From positions 1,325,652 through 1,389,651 of the forward strand of contig JAYKAV010003266.1 of assembly GCA_035582835.1 (NCBI GenBank): DNA of 64,000 nucleotides, in the 5' to 3' direction. Source of the DNA: Phoebastria nigripes (lineage: Eukaryota; Chordata; Aves; Procellariiformes; Diomedeidae). The notes below the pieces were generated by a model. It was not told where the DNA came from. It did no database searches and was given only the letters and a program-made list of their open reading frames with translations. Position numbers and translations under genes: made by a program. How positions within the stretch are numbered: the stretch's first letter is position 1; each line of letters begins with the position of its first letter. Positions 53,501 through 64,000 of the stretch are shown here, one piece after another.

Positions 53501-56500
53501 AATCAGTTTTATATGAGCCATTTCAGTATTTATAGGTCAAGCTTGATTACAACCAAAATAGATTATTATACAGCTGTCTTTAAACAACAACAACAACAAA
53601 AACCACGGGCAGTTGGACTCCTGCTCCCAGAAGAAGAGACACTATGTTTAACTCACAAGGAAGGGAGGACACATCCTACAGCAGCTAACAAGATGAGTAC
53701 CACTGGCATCAGCCAGCTCTTCCCCTCCACCTCATGAACAGTAATCAAACAGGAACCAAAAAGCCGCCTTTTTTTTTATGTGTCTTTGAAATGATAAGAC
53801 ATAAGGCAATAGGAAAAAAATCTCTCCCATATTAGTATGCAAATTTGTTAAACATACGGCCTGGAGACAGTCAGTTCTGCAATCTGAGCAAGACCTTAGA
53901 ACATACCACACTTAATTTGGATGTTAATTGCCGTTATCTGCAATTTCTTTGCTTTCCATTTTGGTTAGGACACCCTTCCATCGAAGTTAAAACTCCCATT
54001 CAACTGTTTTTTCTAGAGTAACTCTACAAATACAACATCAGCCATACAAATGCACGGGCACCACTGCCACTGGTTTTAAAATAGATTTAGGAACTTTTTT
54101 TAAACTTCTGCCCATACAGATGCAGTTAATATGAACTTGCCTTGAAAAGAACAATAAAAGAAGTTTCAGCCTCCCAGCTCTGTAGACATGACTTAGTTTT
54201 TCTGACACCCACTAACGGCATGCTCAACTACCCTACCGCCCTGCTCAAGCTTGCTTTAGTGCTAAATTGGCTTGTACTTGATATTGTGTTTATGATGAGG
54301 GTTTAGAGCAAACCGTTTAACAAATAGAGGCTACAAAGTACAGAAATTACAGAATAAAGGGAAAAACCCGCTTTCTTGGAATCACACCATTGAGGAAAGT
54401 GCCCTGGAGCATTAAAACATCTGTTTGATCATTTTAAATGAGATTCTTGAAAAAGCTTGATGCTAAACTTGAGTGCATTCTCGTGATCAATATGCCAATG
54501 CAGTGTATTCATGAAACAAGACAAAGCCGNAATAATATTGTAATCCCTATGACTTTATAAGTGATCTGATGAGTTAAAAGCCCTAAATGCATGAATATTT
54601 CATGAGAAAGGCTGTCTGGAACTGTTTCAGTCTGTATCTTTAATCTTAATGTTATTTTCTACTATTAGTATTATAATCCAAAGCAGAAAGCAACAATTGG
54701 CTAAATTTATTTTATCTTCACCTGTATTTATTTCATAAATCCATCAAGATTTCTGTTCTTCAGACCTGATACCCAGTAATGGCTACCCAGCACAGCACTA
54801 ACACATCAAATCTCAGGGTAAAGCAAGATGTGCTGGAATGGGACTACTTACACAAAAAGGAGAATTGCGCCAGAAATAACCTTACCCAGTGAACTATGAT
54901 TTACTTTAAACTATCACGTGGTAGGTGGCATATAAAAAGATATTATTCTGCATGTCAGCTGTCTGTAATGAAAGTTTTCCTCTTCTCAGCAGCCCCTCCC
55001 TACAACTTCAAGTTTATTTGCATTAGAGAAAAGAATATTTCATAAAAAGCAACATAAAAGGCACTGCAACCAATACATCCAGCTGAACTGCTCCTCCCAC
55101 ATACTCGGTGCTTTCCAGAGTAAGGGTCTGTTTCCAACTAATGTGTTAAAAACATGAGAGATGCCCAATTCCATACAGATTATTCACTGGGACAAAAACT
55201 AATAGTAGTCCTACTTCTAGAAGCACGGAGCACTCACAACTACAGCCACAGCCAGCTAGAGCCATAGATGCTCAAAAGAGCAGATTTCATAGCTATGAGT
55301 TCACACGCAATACCCTCATTTAAATATGACAAATTCAATTTTTTTCAGTATTAGAACACTCCAGAACACAACATCGTTGGATCCAACAAATATTTCAACA
55401 AAAACCCCCAAACATTCCAGCCAGCCTTGAATTTGCAGTTCTAGCCACTCACAAGTGAAATGCAACTGTCTGTTTTTCTGTAATGCTCCAGCAAGCAGCA
55501 GTTATGCAATGCAACCGATTGACAAACACGCTGGGTGCTACTAGTTGCAGTGCATTTCCAAAAAGCAGTCTTTTCCAGTAACTTTTGACAGGGCAACAAT
55601 TACCTATTACACAAATGCTCGTCCTACTCCTTACGTGAGTGTATGAAGCACCAGGGCAGCATGTGTTTCTGACTGCCTCATTTAAGCGATTAATAAAGAT
55701 CTGTTTCAGCCATAACACAGCCACTGCTGTGGACATACCCAGACCTCTTGTTTCAGTGCCCAAGATGGATTTAAATACTTTCCATCTTATCAATATTCAA
55801 AGTAAATAACAAATCGTAATGACTCAGGCCACCTGCTCAACAGGACGGCTATTGCCTGGCTCCCCATATTTTCAGTCAAACAAAGCAAAAAGGGTGAGAA
55901 AGCCAAGCCAACCACCTGCAGCTGTGGGCTGTAAGCAGCCCTGGAGCTTCCTTTTTTGCTGTTTGTCCTATGTTACCTGCTGCTTCCCCGTTATAAAAGC
56001 CCTGTGGAGGGTCAGACTTTCCCCCCAGATAAAAGATTTTGTTCATCAAAAGAAAACAAACAGCAGTTTTGAAAACATACTAAGGTCTGCTTTTGTCAGC
56101 ATCTGGATTTCTCAATCAAAAAAATTAAATATGCGCTTTCACCTAGGTTCACGTCAAGCCACTACAGCTGCACGGAGGAAGTGCCTGTTCAGGTATAGCA
56201 GGTATTTCCCAACACCCAATACCTGCTGGACCACTCGCAGCACGGAGCAGTAACACACATCAAAACATCGTCTTCATGTGGCCACATTCAGATTCACGCA
56301 GAGCTACCCTACCTGCTTCAGCCAGCTGACACAGTGAGAAGAGAGCCCTTTGTCATGCCCTGTGGACTACCATCACAGGAGAAACAGAAACAACACAGTT
56401 TTAAATCTCACCTTTAACTAGAGGTACTGGCTACTACAGCGTTGGGAGTGCAATTTGCAAGTGTAAAAGTTATAAAACCCAAAATTATTGGTGATCAAAA

Positions 56501-57749
56501 TTAGGGAAGGTTGCTGGTGTTCCATTTCTTCCCACACACACCTCAAAGGATCTTCCCACAGCAGATGAATGCAATTTAAGTTTAAACGCACCATTTCTGA
56601 TTAGGAATGTAACACTCAGTGCTTCCTCCTTGAACACCACCCATCTTCCCACAGCCTCTTCATTGTAATATCATTAAATGGACTATTTTAGACAACCCTA
56701 ATTATTGTAGTATTTGCAAGGAGAGAAGCGATCTCTCAGTAACCAGTTTCTGTCCTGTTCAGAGCTTTGGAGATCAAAACTTGTTTCATACCAAACCTGG
56801 AACTGAAATGGCATCAGTAGGTCTACCACCAGAACAAAGTGCTTCAGCGTAAATACCAGGTACCAGCAGCTGAGCAGGTACGTGCTGTCCTGACTGATGC
56901 TCCACTGTCACTAGGGCCTACACAGCTTCTCCCTGCACTCCCCTTTCTTCAGAAGAAGGGAGCTCAGAAGATAGGCAATAATTAACAAAATTATCACTAT
57001 CACAGGAAAGCATGGGTATCTTCTAATAACGAGCCATTTATCTCCAAATTGTTTCAGTCAGCCAGCAGAGATGTAAAACGAACTCACAGATGATGTCTTA
57101 ACAGTCACCAACACAACAAGCAAAGCCAACTGAAAAACAAGCGGTGAAGACCCTAAATTTGTTGCAACAGAAAGGCAGCTTGATATAAGCTCCCATAAAT
57201 GCAGGCTGTTCCTTGCAAATAACAATCCATTACCACTGAGGACAGAGAGAAAATATTCACCTATTTATCCAGCATCCAGAATAAGCTGCAGGTCATGTTC
57301 TTTCCAGATGTAACAGGCAAAGCAGATAGCCGCCACGTTACCTCTACGACAGTCCCAGAACAAGACCCACAGAAGGACACTGCCCTAAGTCAGACATAGT
57401 CAGGAACTGCAGTTTCTTGCTCTCTTTGCAACTCCTTCCCTCTATCAGCAGTGGTACTTGCACAACCACACAATGAGTCAGAGCAAGAAGTGATCTGGTT
57501 GAAAACTACGTATATATTTTTGGGACTAGCTCAGTTTTCAGCTAGCTAAGCTCCCTGAGTTACCTCAGCATCTAAGAACGCAAGTATCAGAGCAAGGGGA
57601 ACACTGGGGTGTGCGACTGCATTTAGTGACCATGAAACCACAGCCTGAAGCTCTGGCCACTGGAGCTCTCACCACATCTTGCCCACTCTACCAAGTAATA
57701 TGACAGTGCCATGTAAACACAATGAAACAAGGGGTAATTCAGATCGCAA

Positions 57750-58015
57750 TGGATCTCCAAAGGTCTCTGCTACAACCCCCTGCTCTAAACAGGGCTAGCT
57801 TCAAATCAGACCAGGTCACTCAAGACCCTGCCCAGTCAAGTTCTGCGTATCTCCAATGACAGAGACCAAAAGGCCTTGGGCAGCCTGTTTCAGTGCCTAA
57901 CCGCTCCCACAGGAACAGCCCGTCCTTGCTTTAACCAAAATTTCCCTCGCTGCCACTTGTCATCGTGGCCTCTTGTCCCTTCAGTGCGCAGCGTTGCCTT
58001 TCCCTTGCCATGGCA
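57750..58015 (-). mobile_element. CR1 LINE fragment, 5'-truncated
   Basis: The + strand shows landmarks of the complement of the avian CR1 3' region in order: CTACAACCCCCTGCTC, CCAGGTCACTC, GGGCAGCCTGTTTCAGTGCC, AAATTTCCCTCGCTGCCACT and GCCTCTTGTCCCTTCA. The 3' end is on the left, so the element lies on the - strand, the same as RAP1A. Many substitutions show that it is old, and it retains no open frame. The boundaries are approximate. Confidence 0.85.
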
Positions 58016-58724
58016 GGCTCCAAGAGACAGGCAGGGTCAATCACTCGGCGAGACGTCTGCAGATGTTGGGGTAAAACCAAACTCACACCATGAGGTTTCA
58101 GAACGTACCTTGCTCATCCACGAACAGCTTTTGTCAAACATTCTCAATTTCCTTTGCTTCTAACGATACAGGGTAAACTGGTCTTAGCAGGCAGGAAACA
58201 ACTACTTTATACATCATACCACGTGTAATTTGAAAAATCACTTTTTTTGCACATGGAAGACACTATCTACGGAAACATAAGTTACCTACTCCGCCCTCTC
58301 AGGACTGTCACCCACAGCAAATCCGCTCTGACCTTGGAGGATGCTTTTTCACAGCCTGCTCTGACACCTGAGCAAAAGCAAATCAACTCAAAGCACACTC
58401 AGCTGGAGCCTCAGAGCCTACATTAAAGCCATTTTACCTTGTAGTTGCTTTCAATCCTGGTGATACTCCATGAAATATAACTAAAACATCATTTTTTATA
58501 TACTATAACCAGGTTTCTCCTAAAAAAATCTTACATTATTGGATCAAATGCTGTGTTGAATGCCAGGTTTACTAGCTACACAGCAACCTTAAAAAGCATG
58601 TTATTTACATTTTTTAAAAAACTCCAAGGCATGGCTAGGAAAACCAGCATTTACTCTAAAATCTTGTCTATTTTATAAATTGAAAGAAACCATGCATTCT
58701 GGAGAGCTTGTTAATGTATAAATC

Positions 58725-58800
58725 AAGAAATCTTAAGCAGAAAGTTGGACTAGATGACCACTGTAGATCCCTTCCAACTGAAATATTCTATTCTGAAAGG
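58725..58800 (+). mobile_element. CR1 LINE 3'-end fragment
   Basis: AGTTGGACTAGATGACC followed by GATCCCTTCCAACTGAAATA and TTCTATTCTG matches the 3' end of avian CR1 in sense orientation. It is a short remnant opposite in direction to the copy about 0.7 kb away. Confidence 0.75.
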
Positions 58801-59758
58801 AAAAAAATTAGAGGCATCCAAGGAATCTATATTACTTATGATATAGGATTGTCTTCCAGAGAATCAGTCAGGAGGAACATCTGGCCAAACTTCACCCTGT
58901 TTATGTAACATCACACTACGGAGTTCAAACCCTTAATTTGTTTTCTGGTCCCTGAGCGATCCAACCCTAAAGATGCTAACTCCCTACAGAGGCAGCTCCA
59001 TCCTCTGACAGCTGGGACCTCCGTGGAAGCCCAGAGGCAGGGACGCAAATACAGGCAGTAAAACAGCAGAGTGGGAGACGCTTCGGAGCAGAACCGGTCA
59101 TCAAGCTAAGACCAGGGCACGACAACCTCACGCCAAGTCACTTANAACACAGATTTGTCTCAAACACAAATCTAAACTACATTTGGTTTGGACTATCAAA
59201 GAATATTTAAATAAGTTATCATTCCTGCAATAACTTTCCTAGGTGGTATAGGACTTTCAGGGAAGAAAGCTAAATGCAACACTGAAATACAGAATTAACA
59301 TCATATGGCTAGATACTATTTTTTCAACATGTAATTTGCAAGTATATATGCAGGCTAATCAAAGGTTATTTCTATTTCAACATATTTATATAACAAGTGT
59401 ACCCACAGATACTTTACATTAGATAATTTTTTTATACCCTTCTTACTCAGAAGCTATTAATGAAAGTATATCTTCTTCACACTTATTTTAATCCTTTCTC
59501 TTCTGGTGTATTATTTCAACAGTTCTTCATTTAACCAACACAGATTTTTTTTTCATTCTAATATTAGTGTTGGAGACACTAAACTGGATCAGCTAGACTC
59601 CTACTCGGTTCTTGCTTCCAAGTGTTCCTGAATGCTCAACAATAATTCAACAATGGGAAAGCAAAGGAGTTAAATCTATGACTTGCCGAAGAGCTCTAAT
59701 CTTATTGTACAACTGCAGAGGATGAATAACCTACTACTACTTCTAACTGTACGGCTTA

Positions 59759-59778
59759 AAAAAAAAAAAAAAAAAAAG
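59759..59778 (+). repeat. Poly(A) homopolymer run
   Basis: A run of about 19 A residues, with no AATAAA close upstream and no recognisable element attached. It is a simple repeat. Confidence 0.8.
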
Positions 59779-60576
59779 TCAACCATTCTGGAAAATGTTT
59801 TACCCATAAAAATTGTGCCTCTCTTCTTGGACTGACTAATGCAATCTATCACTTGTATATGTAAGATTGAAATAAATTCATCTTCACAACTTTATGCTCT
59901 ATTTAACCATTTCCATTAACTGAAATATACTGAACTTGATTGTATTTGCAACGCTAGCAGCAGAAAGCATATTGTATTTTCAGTCTGCTGAATAACAGCC
60001 ATGAGCTAATACAGCTGTAGTCTCGTTCCAACCCGTGCTTTACAAACAAAAAGCTAGGTCCTCCTTTATCCTCCCTGTACTTATGATGCTAGGATATAAT
60101 CCAAGGAGAAACCTGTTTGAGAGGTGAATTTTTTAGGACATTAATTTATACCCAGAGAGCAGTCTAGGAACCCGAATAATCTCAAATCCTGGCTGCCACC
60201 AGACTTCAGTACTGCAGCAAATAAAACAAAACACCACACAAGTTTTAGCACCTGAACGAGACAGACCGGATCAAACAAGACAGCTCAGCAAGACTAACTT
60301 TTCTTTCCAACTTTCTAACATCCTTACTTATCTCGGCCATTAGGTGTCACGTTTCCAGGATCAGAAGGTTTTGCAAAGTGCAAACACAAATGCCTAAGTA
60401 AAAATTTGACCCTGGGATTTATAAGCACCCTTTTAAGAAGGTGCTGTCATTAAAATTCTGTTTAATTTCCTGTTACCTATTAAATAAAAGAGTAAAAGCA
60501 AATCAGTAACTACTTCAGAGCTCAGCATAAAATGAATTCAGGCTGTACTCTAACCACCATCCCCACTATCTCCTCT

Positions 60577-60660
60577 AAAAAAAAAAACAAAAAACAAAAA
60601 AAAAAAACCCCAAACCAAAGCCCACCTCAAATCAAGGCCAAAAAAAAATCCAAACACAAC
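60577..60660 (+). repeat. A-rich low-complexity tract
   Basis: A runs interrupted by single C residues, then ACCCCAAACCAAAGCCC and another A9. This is a decayed simple repeat without transposon landmarks. Confidence 0.7.
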
Positions 60661-63405
60661 CGCAGGACTTGACCGAGTTTTAAAAGTTAGGTCTCTCTTG
60701 AATCTGCCTCTGCAGAATTAAACACACAAAGCTACCAGAAGTGCTTGATGGTTAACATTAATCTGGCTCATCAGAAATGAAAAGAAAGCGATAAAATAGG
60801 AAGTCTCCCATATCATCCTAAAAAAAAGTTTTGATCAGGATCCGCAGCCAGACCCAGCTGACCGAGCCCAGCAGCACTCTGCTGAACTGATTTCAGCAAG
60901 GTTGAAAGTAACACTGGACCAAGGGGAATTCTGAATTTCAAACAGCTACAAGTAAAAAACTTTCAAATATAAAGAGTAAAGATTTGAACTTTATGTACGT
61001 TCAAAAGATTCACTTCCTTTTCTCTAGTATAAACAGAGAACGTGTTCCTGTTCTAAGAACATTAGGATTCCTCTTTAAGATGATTTTTTTTAAAGACTCT
61101 GTGAAGTTGCACAGAAGCAATCTGTTCTCTACATACTAAGTACAAGTTCAAAGTGCCACCAAGTAGACTGTGCACTCGCACTGTGCAAGAAAAAACACTG
61201 CAATATATAGTACAAACAAATGTTTAGAGTTGTTTATGCCTAAGACGATGATTCAATACACAATTAAAACTTTTATGTTAGAGTATGGCCACATGTTACA
61301 CTACTGCTATCTAACTACATTTCAGTTTTTTAAGAACAGTCCTCAGACTGGATGAACAGCCATGAAATGCATCACAAATAGTCTATGTCTGTATATTTGC
61401 AGCTTACAGTTTCAAATATAAACCATTTTGATAAACTGTGTAAACATTAGTCTCCAAATAAAAGCATTAACGTGTCACTGGAATTATACTGTGCTAGTAA
61501 CTTAGTCCGTTTGGCACGCAGTCCTCTCAAAATCTTCAGCAAAGCTACTTACCCTAAAAACAGCCACACCAGAGCCAAGACACGTGATGACAGACACCGC
61601 TCTTAGTTCCTTTGAGTCTTCAGAATTACAACTCTTGGGTCTGCCAGCACCGGTTGGGCTACTAAATGCCATCAAGGCTTCTTTTGCACCGTACACGGTC
61701 CCTTGATCAGACCAACTACCCCCTCCCGGACATACTCTCCTACGTTTACAAAGGCCATAAGGAGTATCTGCTCTTATGAAGTATAACTCACTTTTCTGTG
61801 GATGATCTTAGCCTGACAGAACACAAACACTCCTCTCCTCCTGGTGCGAAGAAAATACTGCGCATGAAAACAGATTATTTTTAGAAGCAGTGTATGCGAG
61901 CACAGCACTTCCTGTCGACTCCACCTTGAAGAACGACATACATATTCTCATTTCCAAAACTAGGATTTCACAAGTTCTGCTACCCAGCACAACAGAGAGA
62001 AGGAAGGGACACTCTGCTGAGAACTGCAAGTGACAATTTCCCAGTTTCTAACTCGGCATTAAAAAACTTTTGTTGGAATATGCTGTCAGTCTTCAGGCAA
62101 TTGCGTCAATAAATCAATGGCATTTTTTCTGCCACAATGATGAACAGAGCATTAAATGCTTTTATTTATTACACTGATCTTTTCCATAGCAACAGGATGT
62201 GAACATGGCATTCCCAGCGTAATGAAGTCACTATAGCAACATGATAATGATGTCAGAATAATCAGACAGCATGTCATACTTGGGACATGGTGAACTACAC
62301 CACTTCTATACATTAAAAAAGTTGCAGATATCACAAAGGCAAGGGAGCTCCATCTAAAGCTTCCCTTTAAGTTGCCTCATTTGGGATAACTTCTCATTAA
62401 AGGCACAGACCGTTGACTGCTAACGCACTACTTCATGTTTCTCCATAGCCTCATCCGTTACTGCCTACAAGTCTCACGAATTCCCACATTAAAACCCTTT
62501 CAGAATCTGAGGGATCTGCTAGCACCAGTGAGAGTTAATGACATACTGTTTTCAGTAAGAAAAAGCATCCACAAAAATCACAACAGTGAAACATTTCAGG
62601 GCAGACAGCCACTCTCGACTAAACAGCNAGTTCCTCAATTTAACTCTTCAAATAATCTGGTGTCTCTTTTTACGTGGAGCAATACTGCTACTCAGACAGA
62701 ATTACAAAAGCAACAGAAATTACAGAGTGCTGATACAATACTCCGAAGGCAGACAGGCGTTTTCAAGTCAAACGACTATTTTAAGAAATATTATCTCCCT
62801 CGTTAAGCTACTGAAAGGACAAAAAGAGAGAGTTTTCACAGACTGCCCTTCCTGTTTGCAGCTCTTTCCAAGTTGTGAGCAAAGCAAAACCCAAGAGCCC
62901 ATTCCAGTTCTGTGTCAGTCGGTATCGACTCGGCAGGTCCAAACCCCAACCCTCCCACTGAGAAAGCTTCACAGAAATCCTTGCACGAAAACCACCCGTA
63001 TCGTAGCTCAAACATCGCAAGCAAAGACGCTAATCAACGAAAAGTACCTAAACCCAAGTTTCCCTACACAGAGAACAGTTTCTCTCTAAACTGTCTCTTT
63101 AAAGCAACCGAAGGAAGCACAAGAAACCATTTCAGAGCCGAAGTGGTCCGAGACAACCGGTCCCCGGGCCCGGAGGACGAGAGCGGACCAGCGCCTTGCT
63201 CCCTCCGGCTCGCGAGGGGCTGCCCAGCGCCCGCTTCCAACACCAAGCCCTCCGCTCGGCCTGGCTCGTCCCACCCGCCTCCTGCCCGAGCCTCTGCCGT
63301 CCGGCCGGGGCAGAGAAGCGGGGCAGCTGGCAAAGGCTGGCCCTCGCCCCGCCGTCCGCCTGGCCCAGCCCGCCCGAACGCCCGCCGGCCTCGCTCTCCC
63401 GTTAC

Positions 63406-63700
63406 CTCCAGTGGTCTTCGGGGACGGCAGCGCACGAGCTTTTTGCGCCCCTTTACATCTCGGGGAACAGCGAGCGGCGCGCGCTCCCCTCGCGCCCGGG
63501 ACGCCCGGCGCACACCTGACTATACGAAACACCAAAAGAATTTTGGTTATTTCCCGAGGCACGGCGACACCCTTCGCTGCGCCGAGGGCCAACCGCCCCC
63601 GCCTCGGCCCCGGCAGCCTCCCGGCGCCTGGCCGCCTCCCCTCGCCCGGAGCCCGGCCGCCCTCCCTGCCNGGGCCGGGAGCCGGCGGCCCCGGCACAGC
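63406..63700 (-). other. RAP1A: Candidate RAP1A exon 1 (5' UTR), upstream end unknown
   Basis: Within the CpG island a strong - strand donor, CCACTGGAG|GTAACG (GT at 63404-63405), could end the first exon. An alternative donor, TAGTCAG|GTGTGC (GT at 63514-63515), would end it about 110 bases earlier. The start is not visible and the 63700 limit is arbitrary. This rests on splice-site shape and position only. Confidence 0.3.
63531..63547. repeat. Perfect inverted repeat in an AT-rich island of the promoter
   Basis: ACCAAAA and TTTTGGT flank GAA within a patch of about 35 bases that is strikingly AT-rich for its CpG-island surroundings. It may be a protein-binding site or part of exon 1. Confidence 0.4.
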
Positions 63701-64000
63701 CGCACAAGATGGATGTCCAGCCTGCGCCCGGCGCCCGCCCGGGACGGGGCAGCCCCACCACCGCCGCGGGACGGGCGGCCCGGCAGNGGGGAGCCCCGCG
63801 CCGCCCCGGCCGGGGCCCAGCGCGGGCAGCCGCCTCCCGCGGGCTGCCCTCCCGCCCCGCCGCGGCCAGGGCCGGGGCCGGGGAGAAGCCGCCTCCCCCT
63901 CGCTGCCGGCTGGGCTTCGCCGCGCCCCGGGGGAGGGAGCGCTCAGCCCGTCCCCGCTGACACCGCCTCGCTCCCCGGACCCCCGCCGCCCCCTCGGCCC

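Larger units (their letters stand above)
40407..63405 (-). other. RAP1A: RAP1A 5' intron region
   Basis: About 23 kb lie between the CpG island and the first coding exon. I see a candidate noncoding exon (44410-44479), a few tandem and inverted micro-repeats, homopolymer runs (about 42465, 42828, 44488, 45296, 48000, 59759, 60580) and two CR1 fragments near 57.7-58.8 kb. Open frames up to 144 codons (55819-56253) have no recognisable homology. Mammalian RAP1A has noncoding 5' exons, so more may be hidden here. Confidence 0.7.
63130..64000 (-). promoter_or_regulatory. RAP1A: CpG island, probable RAP1A promoter
   Basis: Base composition changes abruptly to GC-rich with dense CpG from about 63.13 kb to the window end, after some 40 kb of mostly AT-rich sequence. 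It lies upstream of the RAP1A coding exons on the same strand and contains plausible - strand donors. This is the usual promoter type for a broadly expressed GTPase. No TATA box is evident. The island continues past the window edge, so its full extent and any divergent transcript are unknown. Confidence 0.7.

Noticed and set aside
55819..56253. 144-codon open frame in the RAP1A 5' intron
   Set aside because: No homology is recognised. It has no splice sites in a consistent arrangement and lies on the strand opposite RAP1A without a promoter-like context.
63086..63697. 203-codon - strand open frame in the CpG island
   Set aside because: It is a Gly/Arg/Ala-rich translation of CpG-island sequence that includes an ambiguous base, and it is better explained as promoter and 5' UTR.

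Overview
The window looks like nuclear DNA of a bird, or at least a sauropsid. Two vertebrate genes of the human 1p13 neighbourhood sit tail to tail. Introns are compact, interspersed repeats are few, and the only recognisable ones are two old CR1 LINE fragments of the avian type. There are 23 isolated single-base ambiguities, which look like an assembly property and not biology. I see no bacterial, viral or CRISPR content.

Layout, left to right. Positions 1-2618 are the 3' part of the first intron of INKA2 (FAM212B), on the + strand. Positions 2619-3611 are its last coding exon, complete to the stop codon. A 3' UTR of about 0.94 kb follows, with AATAAA at 4531-4536. Positions 4557-20414 are a 16-kb spacer between the convergent genes. 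I find no supportable gene in it, only AT-rich islands full of homeodomain-like TAATTA motifs that look like conserved regulatory elements.

From about 20415 to the right end the - strand carries RAP1A. It has a separate 3' UTR exon (20415-22371), six exons carrying coding sequence (between 24619 and 40406), a long 5' intron that may hold a noncoding exon (44410-44479), and a CpG-island promoter at about 63.1-64.0 kb. The conceptual RAP1A protein is intact and 184 residues long, with every splice site canonical. It can be told from RAP1B by Cys48, Glu107, Cys139 and the CLLL tail.

The two products are both linked to cytoskeleton and adhesion signalling. RAP1A is a membrane-bound small GTPase controlling integrin and cadherin adhesion. 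INKA2 is a PAK4-binding inhibitor that affects actin dynamics. Nothing in the sequence shows co-regulation. I found no novel multi-gene system. The observations most worth following are the RAP1A 3' UTR intron, a candidate 5' exon that would create a uORF overlapping the RAP1A start codon, a candidate stop-containing cassette exon, a 72-nt poly(A) tract with an upstream AATAAA, and paired CTAATTAG palindromes in the spacer.
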